A stretch of 64,000 nt of DNA, from positions 1 to 64,000 of the forward strand of contig CAZVJF010000007.1 in assembly GCA_964627445.1 (NCBI GenBank). The letters are read 5' to 3'. Positions 16,301 to 24,459 of this stretch are shown here, piece by piece. Each line of letters starts with the position of its first letter. Position 1 is the stretch's first letter. This stretch comes from Luteibaculum sp964627445. GTDB lineage: Bacteria > Bacteroidota > Bacteroidia > Flavobacteriales_D > Luteibaculaceae. A program made the translations under genes and the position numbers. The notes beneath the pieces were generated by a model, which worked only from the letters and a program-made list of their open reading frames with translations, was not told where the DNA came from and made no database searches.

Positions 16301-17384
16301 TGATGCGCAGAAATACGAGGCCGCCATTGGTAAGTATCAAAGCGCATTGCAGGTAAAACCAGGCGAGCAATACCCGAAAGACCAAATTGCAGCGGCAGAA
16401 AATGCACGCGATGCGATGTTGGCAGCTAAGGAAAAGGAAAAGCGTTTTGCGCAACTGGTAGCCGATGCCGATGTGCTCTTTGATTCTACGCAATACAGAG
16501 ACGCCATAGGAAAGTACCAGCAGGCCCTGCAGATAAAACCAGAGGACCCATACTCTAAGAAGCAAATTGCACAGGCAGAGCAATTGCAAGCGCAGAAAGA
16601 AAAGGAGCAGCAATTGCAAGAGCAGTATTTGGCCTACATAGAGCAAGGTGATGCAGCTTTTGGCAAAGAGCAATACCAAGCGGCTATTGTGAATTACCAA
16701 GACGCCCTAACGCTGAAGCCGGGGGAAGCATACCCTAAAGAACAAATAGGGAAGGCGCAGGCTGAGTTGGATAAACTGCAACAAGCGTATGACGCAGCAG
16801 TGCAGTTTGGCGATGAGGAAATGGAGAAAAAATCCTACCTCACGGCCATTACCTCCTACGAAAATGCCCTGGCAATTTTCCCTGATGAAAGCTACCCCAA
16901 GCAAAGAATTGAGGAAGCCAGAGCAGCAATGAAGGCCGAGGAAGAAGCGCTAGCGCAAAAGCAAGCGGATGAACTTTTGGCACAACAAGAGGAAGAGAAA
17001 AAAGACCCAACCATTGTTTCCTTCCAAGATATAACCAAGCTTGGTAACGTAAACAAAGACAGCATTAAAGCTGCGGTAGATGAACCAGAAGTAGAGGAGG
17101 AGACCAACCCCGAACCCAAGGTAATGTACCGTACCACCAGCGAGGGCGACTTGGAGGCATTCCGCAGAAAACTGGGTGAAAACTATCCAGAAGGGGTTAC
17201 CAAAGAGAAGTATCGCGAGTCGAACAAGGACATTTTTAGAACCATATTTGTAGATAATGGCCTCGGGGACGAGCTCTTGCGTGTAGTGGCGCGTTTTGGT
17301 ACCTTCTACTTTAAAAATGGTTCCAGTATCTCGTCTCAGGAGTATAACCGCTTCTTAGATGAGATTGGAGTCTCGGCAAACTAA
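13353..17384 (+). CDS. Large exported protein with 17 TPR-like repeats
   Basis: The 1343-residue protein has a signal peptide of about 26 residues (TVA-Q), a carboxypeptidase-regulatory-like beta domain at about 30-110, a charged Glu/Arg coiled coil at about 150-195, then 17 tandem repeats of 59-60 residues to about 1220. The repeat core is F/Y-x2-AI-x2-Y-x2-AL-x-(I/L)KP-x-E-x-YP-x-(D/E)QI-x-KA, which is a TPR pair with a linker. A separate C-terminal block (ENYPEGVTKEKYRESNKDIF and following) looks like a conserved globular end. It probably scaffolds proteins in the periplasm. GAAGGA stands close before the ATG at 13353; a GTG lies three codons upstream. No enzyme motif was seen. Confidence 0.85.
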   Translation: MKQKYPGLKIITLFVLLFSAVSTVAQVDRLLVYGTVKDERSGKKLQDVQVTLVEDGETKKTYATALSGKFELDLDFEHDYDIRFSKDGYVSKFININTKNVPEENQVGGFGFDLDMSLFEEVEGVNFDVLKKPIGKANYVPETGEIGFDYEYTRSIQAEIARLRRELEKKYREEEERLRKEQEEAERLRKLQEQFDKLVAEGDTEFGNSNFMNAVFKYSDALDLIPGVAVVEQKLAKAKAALEEQQRQAELDAKYNATIKDADNALSSNALEEAQSKYEAALALKPDEAYPQQQLNTVKAKLEEKRKKEALEKEYQDAIAAGDQAIGAKQYQEAITSYQTASQLKPQEAYPKDQIAKAQEALDAIQRQKELEQQYADLITAADASFGKEAYDDAIGLYKEALGLKPDEAYPRDQIEKAKAALNAQLEAQKQEELYNNLIANADKSFGFEDYEVAIADYKKALEIKPNEQYPKDQIAKSEEALAAIAAEEEKKKRFEELIMEADANFNAKEYELAINNYNKASELFPERKYPQEQVVKAQAALDALAAAKEREAQYKALIQKADGQMGSESYQEAISTYQQAIQLNPDDQYPKDQISKAQAALEAKAAEEQAYTDAIAAGDAAFGNEQYQDAIGKYQEALQIKAGEAYPTDQIAKAEAALKAAEEAQKKEEEYNALIAKADGAMDQESYQSAITDYQAALQIKPEAGYPKEQISKAQAALDAIQEQQALEEQYNALIASADQKFEAKEYQAAITDYQAALQLQVDESYPKAQITKAQAALEALKKQQELERQYQDAIAKGDAAFNGKDYNAAIGAYQEALQIKPGEPYPTDQITKANEALAALEKAKAAEEQYNQLVSKADGEFNGEQYNEAINTYNQALKVKPDAAYPKEQINKAQAALDAQAKEKELDMKYQELVNQGDQQMGNEAYQDAIASYQGALEVKPNEQYPKDKIAEAEGALELLAEQKAKEEQYLTLIAEGDQAFDAQKYEAAIGKYQSALQVKPGEQYPKDQIAAAENARDAMLAAKEKEKRFAQLVADADVLFDSTQYRDAIGKYQQALQIKPEDPYSKKQIAQAEQLQAQKEKEQQLQEQYLAYIEQGDAAFGKEQYQAAIVNYQDALTLKPGEAYPKEQIGKAQAELDKLQQAYDAAVQFGDEEMEKKSYLTAITSYENALAIFPDESYPKQRIEEARAAMKAEEEALAQKQADELLAQQEEEKKDPTIVSFQDITKLGNVNKDSIKAAVDEPEVEEETNPEPKVMYRTTSEGDLEAFRRKLGENYPEGVTKEKYRESNKDIFRTIFVDNGLGDELLRVVARFGTFYFKNGSSISSQEYNRFLDEIGVSAN

Positions 17385-17390
17385 AAAGCT

Positions 17391-17588
17391 ATGAAAAAGG
17401 TTCTTTCTTACCTGCTAGCCGCGCTGGTACTCGTATTTACGATAATTGCAGTGCTTTCTATTTGGGAGGTAATCACGGTAGAAGACGTGCTTTGGAAGTC
17501 GGTAAAAACCTTGTTGGTGCTGTTTATAGCATCGGCTATCGTTACGTTCATCTTACAGATGAACGACAATAAAAAAGAGCAGCTCTAG
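17391..17588 (+). CDS. Small inner-membrane protein with two helices
   Basis: The 65-residue protein has two hydrophobic segments, about 5-25 and 38-58, joined by a short polar stretch (WEVITVEDVLW). It starts 6 bp after the TPR-repeat gene and its stop codon lies in the loop of the following terminator, so the two are cotranscribed. No family was recognised. It may anchor or partner the large TPR protein, but this rests on position alone. Confidence 0.75.
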   Translation: MKKVLSYLLAALVLVFTIIAVLSIWEVITVEDVLWKSVKTLLVLFIASAIVTFILQMNDNKKEQL

Positions 17589-17600
17589 GGCTGCTCTTTT
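17573..17600 (+). terminator. Terminator of the TPR-repeat operon
   Basis: GAGCAGC pairs with GCTGCTC around TCTAGG and is flanked by AAAA and TTTT. The stop codon of the small membrane protein lies in the loop. Confidence 0.85.
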
Positions 17601-17632
17601 GCATTGGAACACAGGGTACGTAAGGTCTGTAT

Positions 17633-18190
17633 TTACGGCTTGGATATGGGAACGGCTACGTGGGTTTGATCCCATATTAGATGCATATCCATACCGGCAT
17701 CAAACATTATGGTAAACTGCTCTGTTGCTTTGTCTTCTTCAATTACCGGTACGGTAATATTCGCGATATCGTATTCTGCCTCTCGGGCTGCTTTGGGTGG
17801 ATTGCCAAAACCAGCAACGCCCCAACCGTATTCCTTATCATTTAAAATCACCTCCCAAGAATTCGGGTTTGGAATGGTCCAGAGGGTATACTTTCCGGCG
17901 GGCACTTCGGTGTCCCCAAAATTGATGGGCACATTGGTGGTAAACGTGGTCGCTTCGTTAGCTCCAGTACGCCATACTTCGCCATAGGGAACGAGCTCAC
18001 CAAAAATTTCTCTTTTGTTTTTGTGGGGCTGGCAATACACCACCTCAATTTTGGCATCGCCACGGTTAAAGCTCGCTATGTCTTGCGGACTTGCCTTTTT
18101 GGTTTGCCACATTAGCAAGTTAAAACCAACAATGCCTAATATTAAGAGACCACCTAGGACAATGGCCGTCCATTTTAAAAATTTCTTCAT
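17633..18190 (-). CDS. DUF2911 membrane-anchored protein
   Basis: The 185-residue protein starts at the ATG whose next residues form a membrane anchor (KKFLKWTAIVLGGLLILGIVGF in essence, residues 2-24); a longer upstream frame overlaps the preceding terminator and is not used. The rest matches DUF2911: VVYCQPHKNKREIFG, GEVWRTGANEATTF, VPAGKYTLWTIPN and WEVILNDK. The domain has no known function and occurs in exported Bacteroidota proteins. The single anchor places it on the periplasmic side. Confidence 0.85.
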   Translation of the reverse strand: MKKFLKWTAIVLGGLLILGIVGFNLLMWQTKKASPQDIASFNRGDAKIEVVYCQPHKNKREIFGELVPYGEVWRTGANEATTFTTNVPINFGDTEVPAGKYTLWTIPNPNSWEVILNDKEYGWGVAGFGNPPKAAREAEYDIANITVPVIEEDKATEQFTIMFDAGMDMHLIWDQTHVAVPISKP

Positions 18191-18242
18191 CTGTTGCTTG
18201 GGATTAGAATCTGGGGGGAAGGTAGTAAGTATTTCATTGCAT

Positions 18243-18272
18243 AAAAAAAGCCGGAAGTTATTTTCCGGCTTT
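18243..18272 (-). terminator. Terminator after the thioredoxin-like gene
   Basis: On the minus strand GCCGGAA pairs with TTCCGGC around a 6-nt loop, followed by seven T. It lies 22 bp after the stop codon. Confidence 0.85.
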
Positions 18273-18293
18273 CTATATTCCTTTAATAAGGGC

Positions 18294-19751
18294 TTATTGA
18301 GCTTCTTCTCCTTCTTTTTCACCCTCACCCTTGTAACCGTACTTAAGGTCTTTAGGGAGCTTTAATTTATCCTTTAAGATGTCGCCCAACTGTGCTACTC
18401 CCACCTGTTTTACCAGCACTTTCTTATCCTTATCGAGCAAGAAAACCTTGGGCGTAGCATATATATCATAGGTTTGTCGGAAGTTGTCTATGATCTTTTC
18501 TGGCGTATCCGAGACATTGATCCAATTGAGTTCCTTTTCGCGCACAAATTTTTTCCAATCCTCGGTTTCCAATTCCGTGCACACTGCGTACACTTCCACG
18601 CCCTTATCCTTAACTACATCGTAGATCTTCTTCAGCTTGGGGGTCTCTTTTTTACAGTGTCCGCAGTTGGGATCCCAGAAATATAGGATGGTGTATTTGG
18701 CATCTACCGAATACAGCGGTACCAAACGGTTTTCTGTAGTGTCGAACAAGTTAATAGCGGGTGCTTTTCTACCAATTAGGGTAGGGCTTAAGGCTTTTAC
18801 GCGTTCTTCTAGCTTAGCCACGGTAGCCGAGTCTGCCCAGAATGCTTTACCGGTGAGGTAGTAGTTTTCGGCCATGTGCACGTATACCGCATCCAGCCCC
18901 ATAATTTTGGACTTGCTGTAATGGTTGATCAGCCAGTTTACGGTAATCTTGAACATCTCGCTGCTCTCGTCCATCTTACCGATGAGGCGATCTGCATAGC
19001 TGGCCAGGGTATCTGGGTGTTGTAACAATACCTTATCGAAATACTGCTCTAGCTTTTTTACGTAAGCAGGATCGCGTACTAGCGCATCGTTGTTCAAATT
19101 GGTGTTGTCCCAATAGTGTTTGGCATAGTAGTAGTACCCGAAGGTGGAGTCTTTGCTACCATCGGCTTTTATAGGCGCATCGGGTACCTCAATGTCCTTG
19201 TTCATTTTTATGATCTGCGCCATGAGGGTGGTAGGATGCTCGGAAATGATGTTATCCTGAAAATCGGTCACCTCTTTGTTGAGTGCGTTAATTTTCTCCA
19301 GGATTTTTTCTTTTTCCTTATCCGACTTGGCAGCTTTGTACTTTGCGTTTAGCGGCTGTATTTCCGCTTTCTTATTGTTAATAAGCTGAATGTAATTGTA
19401 GAAGAGTTTATTCTCTAAGGTATTCTCGGTGGTCATTCCACCAATTAGGTCAGCCGTGTCTCCATTAAATGTAAAGGACTGTTCGTTGATGAGCAGCTCA
19501 AAATACATGTTCCCGGGTTGCACTACGGCAAACTTCCCAGGTTTAATGGCTCTCGAGTCAGAGAAAATAAAAGTGCCCTTACTGTCGGCAACGGCCGTAT
19601 CGTTGTAATACAACTGCTTACCCAGATAGTTGGCCAGATATACTGTGTCTTGAGCACCGTTAATATTAAACTGGTACTTGTAATTGGTGATTTGTGCATG
19701 GGCGCTGCAGAGCAGCAACATGCTAACCAATAGGAGAAGGGGTTGTCTCAT
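18294..19751 (-). CDS. Periplasmic thiol-disulfide oxidoreductase (thioredoxin-like with N-terminal DUF domains)
   Basis: The 485-residue protein has a signal peptide of about 19 residues (SAHA-Q), an N-terminal beta-rich DUF4369-like region, a helical middle resembling DUF5106, and a C-terminal TlpA/thioredoxin domain from about 330. The active site is WDPNCGHCKKE, a CGHC pair, with the cis-Pro in YATPKVFLL. Such proteins reduce or exchange disulfides in the periplasm, often for cytochrome maturation. The tail is unusually charged (GEGEKEGEEAQ). It stands alone, bounded by its own terminator. Confidence 0.87.
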   Translation of the reverse strand: MRQPLLLLVSMLLLCSAHAQITNYKYQFNINGAQDTVYLANYLGKQLYYNDTAVADSKGTFIFSDSRAIKPGKFAVVQPGNMYFELLINEQSFTFNGDTADLIGGMTTENTLENKLFYNYIQLINNKKAEIQPLNAKYKAAKSDKEKEKILEKINALNKEVTDFQDNIISEHPTTLMAQIIKMNKDIEVPDAPIKADGSKDSTFGYYYYAKHYWDNTNLNNDALVRDPAYVKKLEQYFDKVLLQHPDTLASYADRLIGKMDESSEMFKITVNWLINHYSKSKIMGLDAVYVHMAENYYLTGKAFWADSATVAKLEERVKALSPTLIGRKAPAINLFDTTENRLVPLYSVDAKYTILYFWDPNCGHCKKETPKLKKIYDVVKDKGVEVYAVCTELETEDWKKFVREKELNWINVSDTPEKIIDNFRQTYDIYATPKVFLLDKDKKVLVKQVGVAQLGDILKDKLKLPKDLKYGYKGEGEKEGEEAQ

Positions 19752-19815
19752 AATCTTTAAATGTGTTGTAAAATTAACCGAGTGCTAAAAACAGGCTTTT
19801 TGCTTTAACAAAACT

Positions 19816-21405
19816 TTAATCGGCCAGTTTAAACTCTGAGTTAAAGTGGAATTGAATATCGGGATTGTTTTCTTGCTCGACCTTTAAAATCCAAGGGGTT
19901 TGCGCTAGAAAGACATCCAAGCCGTCCTTATCCGTAGCCATAAAATTTCCTTTCACCCGTTTAAAATCTTCCAGCTTTTTTGGATCGCTGCTGGTAAGCC
20001 AACACGCCTTGTGAAAATTCTTACCGACAAATTCACACTTCGCTCCGTACTCGTGTTCCAGGCGGTATTTTATAACATCGAATTGAAGCTCTCCCACGGT
20101 TCCAACGATTTTGGCACTTCCGTAATTCAGTACAAAAAGCTGTGCTACACCTTCTTCGGTAAGTTGGCGGATTCCCTTATCTAACTGCTTGGTTTTCATG
20201 GGGTCGCGATTGATCAATTCACGGAAAATCTCAGGTGAAAATGAGGGGATACCTTTAAACATAAAATCGGAGCCTTCGGTAAGGGTATCGCCTATTTTAA
20301 AGTTTCCGGTGTCATACAGGCCAATAACATCGCCTGGATACGCCTCTTCCACCACTTCTTTACGCTGCGCCATAAAGGAGGCTGGGTTTGAGAAACGCAG
20401 CTTTTTCCCTAAGCGCACATGCTGAAAGAACTTGTTGCGCTCAAAAACACCACTGCACACCCTCAGGAAAGCAATGCGGTCGCGGTGTTTGGGATCTAGA
20501 TTGGCATGTATTTTAAATACAAAACCAGAGAACTTCTTGTCGGTAGGAGCAATCGCACCCTGATTGGTATCGCGTTGTACCGGAGTAGGGGCGTACTGTA
20601 CAAAGGCATTCAATAGCTCGCGCACCCCAAAATTATTAACCGCAGAGCCAAAGAACACGGGCGCTAGCTTGCCTGCATTATACTCGCTTACATCAAAGTT
20701 CTCATATACGCCATTAATAAGCTCCACATCTTCACGGAGCTGTGCAGCATCGTCTTCACCCACGAGTGCTTCCAGGCGCGGGTCTTCTAAATCCTCAATC
20801 AATACCTGATCATCTGCAACCTTGGTTTTGTTTACAGAAAACAACAAAAGGTTTTGATCTAGCAAGTTGTAAACACCCTTGAAGTGTTCTCCGATATTGA
20901 TAGGCCATGTGAGGGGGCGTACCTGTATGCTCAGCTTTTCCTCAAGCTCGTCTAGTAGATCGAATGGATCTTTACCCGGACGGTCCATCTTATTTACGAA
21001 GATCATAACGGGAGTATCGCGCATCCGACATACTTCCATCAGTCGCTCGGTTTGTTCCTCTACCCCTTTAACACAGTCTATCACCAGCACTACGCTATCT
21101 ACCGCGGTGAGTGTGCGATAGGTATCCTCAGCAAAGTCCTTGTGACCGGGTGTATCCAGCAGGTTAATAAGCTTATCTTGATACTCAAAGCCCATAACCG
21201 ATGTAGCTACGGAGATACCCCGTTGCTTCTCTATTTCCATAAAGTCGGAAGTGGCAGTCTTTTTAATCTTATTGGACTTTACTGCCCCCGCAGTATGGAT
21301 AGCTCCCCCAAAAAGCAAGAACTTTTCGGTGAGGGTGGTTTTACCCGCATCGGGGTGACTGATAATGGCGAAGGTTTTACGCTTTTCTATCTCTTCTTTT
21401 AGCAC
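19816..21405 (-). CDS. prfC: Peptide chain release factor 3
   Basis: The 529-residue GTPase matches RF3, which removes RF1 or RF2 from the ribosome after termination. G1 is SHPDAGKTTLTE near residue 17, the switch region holds EKQRGISVATSV, G3 is DTPGHKDF and G4 is NKMDRPG. Length equals the usual 529 residues, and the C-terminal part (VGTVGELQFDVIKYRLEHEYG) is typical. The start MLKEEIEKRKTFAI is normal for the family. The gene stands alone between the thioredoxin-like gene and a small regulator. Confidence 0.96.
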   Translation of the reverse strand: MLKEEIEKRKTFAIISHPDAGKTTLTEKFLLFGGAIHTAGAVKSNKIKKTATSDFMEIEKQRGISVATSVMGFEYQDKLINLLDTPGHKDFAEDTYRTLTAVDSVVLVIDCVKGVEEQTERLMEVCRMRDTPVMIFVNKMDRPGKDPFDLLDELEEKLSIQVRPLTWPINIGEHFKGVYNLLDQNLLLFSVNKTKVADDQVLIEDLEDPRLEALVGEDDAAQLREDVELINGVYENFDVSEYNAGKLAPVFFGSAVNNFGVRELLNAFVQYAPTPVQRDTNQGAIAPTDKKFSGFVFKIHANLDPKHRDRIAFLRVCSGVFERNKFFQHVRLGKKLRFSNPASFMAQRKEVVEEAYPGDVIGLYDTGNFKIGDTLTEGSDFMFKGIPSFSPEIFRELINRDPMKTKQLDKGIRQLTEEGVAQLFVLNYGSAKIVGTVGELQFDVIKYRLEHEYGAKCEFVGKNFHKACWLTSSDPKKLEDFKRVKGNFMATDKDGLDVFLAQTPWILKVEQENNPDIQFHFNSEFKLAD

Positions 21406-21445
21406 GCGCTCAAATTATTATGCGCGCAAAGGTATAAAAGGGCAG

Positions 21446-21811
21446 CTATTCAGGATAAAACTCTTGATAGGTACCATCGGGGTTTAGCAAGATTATTTTC
21501 TTCCCTTGTATGTTTACAGATGTAACCTGTTGCTGTGTGTCGCTTTTTAACGCAGGTGGGCTAGTGGAATCTGGTTCCTCGGTTCCTACGTGCGGCTTAT
21601 CGAATTTACCGGTCAATAACCAGTCAATGGAGTATGCCGGGAATTCCTGTTGTATTTTAAGGAGGAGATCCACGGAGGGATTGTTGCGCCCTTTTAATAA
21701 ATGCGAAAAGGTGGAGCGTTGGACTTGTAACCGGTTTGCAAGCCCACTAGCCGTTAAGTTTTCTTGCTTAAGCAACTGTTGTAAACGCTCAATAAACCCT
21801 TGATTATCCAT
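21446..21811 (-). CDS. XRE-family helix-turn-helix regulator
   Basis: The 121-residue protein has a helix-turn-helix at about 6-60, with LTASGLANRLQVQRSTFSHL and GRNNPSVDLLLKI as in Cro/CI-type regulators. The C-terminal half is a Pro/Ser/Thr-rich linker ending in a short beta segment (KKIILLNPDGTYQEFYPE). Bacteroidota have many such orphan regulators and the target is unknown. It is upstream of and codirectional with prfC, 40 bp away. Confidence 0.85.
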   Translation of the reverse strand: MDNQGFIERLQQLLKQENLTASGLANRLQVQRSTFSHLLKGRNNPSVDLLLKIQQEFPAYSIDWLLTGKFDKPHVGTEEPDSTSPPALKSDTQQQVTSVNIQGKKIILLNPDGTYQEFYPE

Positions 21812-21939
21812 ACCGCAAAGAAAAGCGGTTTTGAAGCGGCATACAAGCGCTTTATTTTACTTCAGTTACACCCTTTAAAAAGCAGATTATCAACGCACTA
21901 AAATCGATTCAAAATATTATTTGGTCGATTTTTGGAAAC

Positions 21940-21968
21940 AAAAAAAAAGAGATGACTGACATCATCTC
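21940..21968 (-). terminator. Terminator of the PhoH-oxygenase operon
   Basis: On the minus strand GAGATGA pairs with TCATCTC around a 6-nt loop and is followed by nine T. It lies 28 bp after the oxygenase stop codon. Confidence 0.85.
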
Positions 21969-21995
21969 CTTGTTTAATCAGATAACAAACGAAGG

Positions 21996-22964
21996 TTACA
22001 GGAGTAAACCTATTTCTCTCAGTCTTTGCTTTAAGTATTCACCTGCTGTAGTGTCTTCCCACTTCTTTGGCTTATTCGGGGTGATGCAGGTGTCTAGTGC
22101 ATTCAGTGGCATCTCAGATCTTGGGTGTAGAAAAAAGGGTATGCTATATCGGGGTTGACCCCACTTTTCCTTGGGTGGATTTATAACCCGGTGGGTGGTA
22201 GAGCTTAACACTCCGTTGGTCAATCTTTGCAACATGTCGCCCACGTTTACTACAATCATTTCTTCACCGGCTTTAATGTCTATCCACTCATTGTTTCTAT
22301 TGAGTACTTGTAGTCCATCAGCGCTGGATCCTATCAACAGAGTAATGAGGTTGATATCCTCGTGCGCAGCTGCTCGTACAGCCGATTTGGGCTCGCTCCG
22401 TATGGGAGGATAGTGTATAGGTCTTAAAATGGAGTTGCCGTGGTGGATGTACGGTTCAAAGTATTTTTCGGGCAAACCCAAGTACAACGCAATCGCCTGC
22501 AGCATAGCGCTTCCCATGTTTTCTAGCTTTTTAAACATGGTCATGCAGGTTTCATTAAACTCAGGTACTTCATTGCAAAGCACATTCTTAGGATACAAGT
22601 CGGCATCGGGATCCGAAGCGGCTATTTCCTGACCAAAATGGTAAAACTCTTTGAGATCGCCCACGCTACTGTTTTTAGCGTGCTCTTTACCAAAGCCTGT
22701 AAAACCGCGCTGTCCAGCCATGCCCTCAATTTCATATTGGGCTTTTGTTTCAGTTGGCAAGGCATAGAAGGCTTTTACGGCATCGTACAGCGCATCGATT
22801 TCGGCTTTAGTAATTCCGTGATCTGAAATTGCAGCAAAGCCAATGGTGCTGTACGCTTTTCCTAAATCGTTAACAAATTGTTCTCTGGAGTTTGCATCTC
22901 CAGTGGTGAAGTTGTGGAGCTCTAATACGGGAATTCCAACGGTTTGAGACATAATAGGGGGCAT
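21996..22964 (-). CDS. 2-oxoglutarate/Fe(II)-dependent oxygenase (isopenicillin-N-synthase-like)
   Basis: The 322-residue protein has the two domains of this superfamily: an N-terminal DIOX_N-like part (GFAAISDHGI, RGFTGFGKEHAK) and the jelly-roll core. Iron ligands are H201-x-D203 (AAAHEDINLITLL) and H258 (STTHRV); R272 in RYSIPFF binds the 2-oxoglutarate or substrate carboxylate. The substrate is unknown. The ATG overlaps the PhoH stop by one base (TAATG), so the two genes are coupled; a second in-frame Met at residue 5 could also start. Homologues are common in bacteria outside antibiotic clusters. Confidence 0.88.
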   Translation of the reverse strand: MPPIMSQTVGIPVLELHNFTTGDANSREQFVNDLGKAYSTIGFAAISDHGITKAEIDALYDAVKAFYALPTETKAQYEIEGMAGQRGFTGFGKEHAKNSSVGDLKEFYHFGQEIAASDPDADLYPKNVLCNEVPEFNETCMTMFKKLENMGSAMLQAIALYLGLPEKYFEPYIHHGNSILRPIHYPPIRSEPKSAVRAAAHEDINLITLLIGSSADGLQVLNRNNEWIDIKAGEEMIVVNVGDMLQRLTNGVLSSTTHRVINPPKEKWGQPRYSIPFFLHPRSEMPLNALDTCITPNKPKKWEDTTAGEYLKQRLREIGLLL

Positions 22965-24301
22965 TATAAAAGATCGTTTGCCAAATTAGCCAATTCAGAC
23001 CGCTCACCTTTTTCTAAATGGATGTGCGCATACAAATTTTGACCTTGCAAGCGGTCTATTAAATAGGTGAGTCCATTGGAGTTTTCATCCAGGTAGGGGG
23101 TATCTATTTGTCGAACATCGCCCGTAAAAACTAGTTTGGTATTGTCGCCCGCTCGAGTAACAATGGTTTTTACCTCGTGGGGCGTTAGGTTTTGGGCCTC
23201 GTCAATAATAAACATCACATCGGAGAGGCTGCGTCCACGGATAAAAGCGAGGGGCGAAACCAAAATGCGCCCTTCCTCTTGCATTTGCATGATTTGCTGG
23301 TACTTCTTCTCCGTTTCTTTAAACTGGTTTTTAATGTAAGATAGGTTGTCCCATAGCGGTGCCATGTATGGGTTTACCTTATCGTGGGCGCTTCCAGGCA
23401 AGAAACCAATTTCGCGGTTGCTTAGGGGGACAATGGGGCGAGCCAATACAATTTGTTTAAATGCGTTGCGCTGCTCCAAGGCACTGGCCAGGGCCAGTAA
23501 GGTTTTTCCAGTACCCGCTACACCGGTTATGGATACGAGTTTGATGTCTTTATTGAGTAGCGCATGGATGGCAAAGGTTTGCTCAGCATTTTTGGGTTTA
23601 ATGCCGTAAACAAACTGTTTTTCCACCCGGTTTACGGTTTCGTGAATAGGGTTGTAATACGCTAACAGCGAGGACGTTCCATTCTTTACAATGTAAAACT
23701 GGTTGCTTTTTACTTTGCCGTTTAAGATGCTAAGGTCTGTAGTAGCTTTTTCCTTAAACACTTGCTTTATCAGCTCGTCATCGGGTTGTTCTATTTGCTC
23801 AATGCCTTTAAAGGATTGGGTTTCAATTTTTACTTTACCCGTTTCGTAATCTTCTGCTTTTACTCCAAGTGCTTTGGCTTTAAGCCTTAAGTTGATATCT
23901 TTGGTAACCAGGATTACCTCGCGATTGGCGTTTTCCTCCTTAAGCTCTAGGGAAGCATCTAATATTTTGTGGTCGGCCTTTTGACCCATTACAGTCTCTG
24001 CTTTAGAGGCTGGAGTGTCGCTACTACTGAAGTGAATCTTAAAACGACTTTTAAGCTTTTTGTCCAGGATAATCCAGTCGTTGAGCGTATTTTTCTCCGA
24101 AAGGTTGTCTATGATGCGGATAAACTCTCGCGCTTCGAAGTTTTTAGATTCGTTTCCGCGTTTAAAGTTGTCTAACTCTTCTAAAACAATGATGGGGATG
24201 GCCACATCGTGCTCCTCAAATTGTCGAATACTGCGGTGGTCGTGCAGTATTACCGAGGTGTCTAGCACAAACAGCTTTTTTACCTTTTTGGCTCTTGGCA
24301 T
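22964..24301 (-). CDS. PIN-PhoH family ATPase
   Basis: The 445-residue protein joins an N-terminal PIN nuclease-like domain (VLDTSVILHD at about 11-20, acidic residues in VLEELDNFKRG and ILDASLELKEEN) to a PhoH-type ATPase with Walker A GVAGTGKTLLALA and Walker B DVMFIIDEAQNLTP. PIN-PhoH proteins such as PhoH2 unwind and cleave RNA. The protein is cytosolic. It is the first gene of a two-gene unit with the 2OG oxygenase. The start MPRAKKVKKLFVLDTS is supported because it lies just before the PIN motif. Confidence 0.92.
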   Translation of the reverse strand: MPRAKKVKKLFVLDTSVILHDHRSIRQFEEHDVAIPIIVLEELDNFKRGNESKNFEAREFIRIIDNLSEKNTLNDWIILDKKLKSRFKIHFSSSDTPASKAETVMGQKADHKILDASLELKEENANREVILVTKDINLRLKAKALGVKAEDYETGKVKIETQSFKGIEQIEQPDDELIKQVFKEKATTDLSILNGKVKSNQFYIVKNGTSSLLAYYNPIHETVNRVEKQFVYGIKPKNAEQTFAIHALLNKDIKLVSITGVAGTGKTLLALASALEQRNAFKQIVLARPIVPLSNREIGFLPGSAHDKVNPYMAPLWDNLSYIKNQFKETEKKYQQIMQMQEEGRILVSPLAFIRGRSLSDVMFIIDEAQNLTPHEVKTIVTRAGDNTKLVFTGDVRQIDTPYLDENSNGLTYLIDRLQGQNLYAHIHLEKGERSELANLANDLL

Positions 24302-24430
24302 GGGGCGTTTTGTTTTTGAATCTAGCCCATTTCACCGCTACATAAAAACTTTTGGGCACTACCTTATCAACCGGCTACCATGGAAAACCTATTGCCGCCA
24401 ATAATTCTTCGGTAAAAGCTTGGTTTTAGG

Positions 24431-24438
24431 TACCTTTG
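24431..24438 (+). promoter_or_regulatory. -7 box of the lysC-lysA operon
   Basis: TACCTTTG matches the consensus and lies 21 bp before the ATG. No TTG at standard spacing was found. The short leader leaves no room for a lysine riboswitch. Confidence 0.6.
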
Positions 24439-24459
24439 CGCTCGCTAATTTTGTGAGGA

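Noticed and set aside
13820..17137. Many antisense open frames opposite the TPR-repeat gene
   Set aside because: They arise from the repetitive codon pattern of the sense gene and show Leu/Phe-rich low-complexity translations.
24302..24459. Lysine riboswitch before lysC
   Set aside because: The -7 box is only 21 bp from the ATG, leaving no room for the aptamer, which needs about 170 nt.
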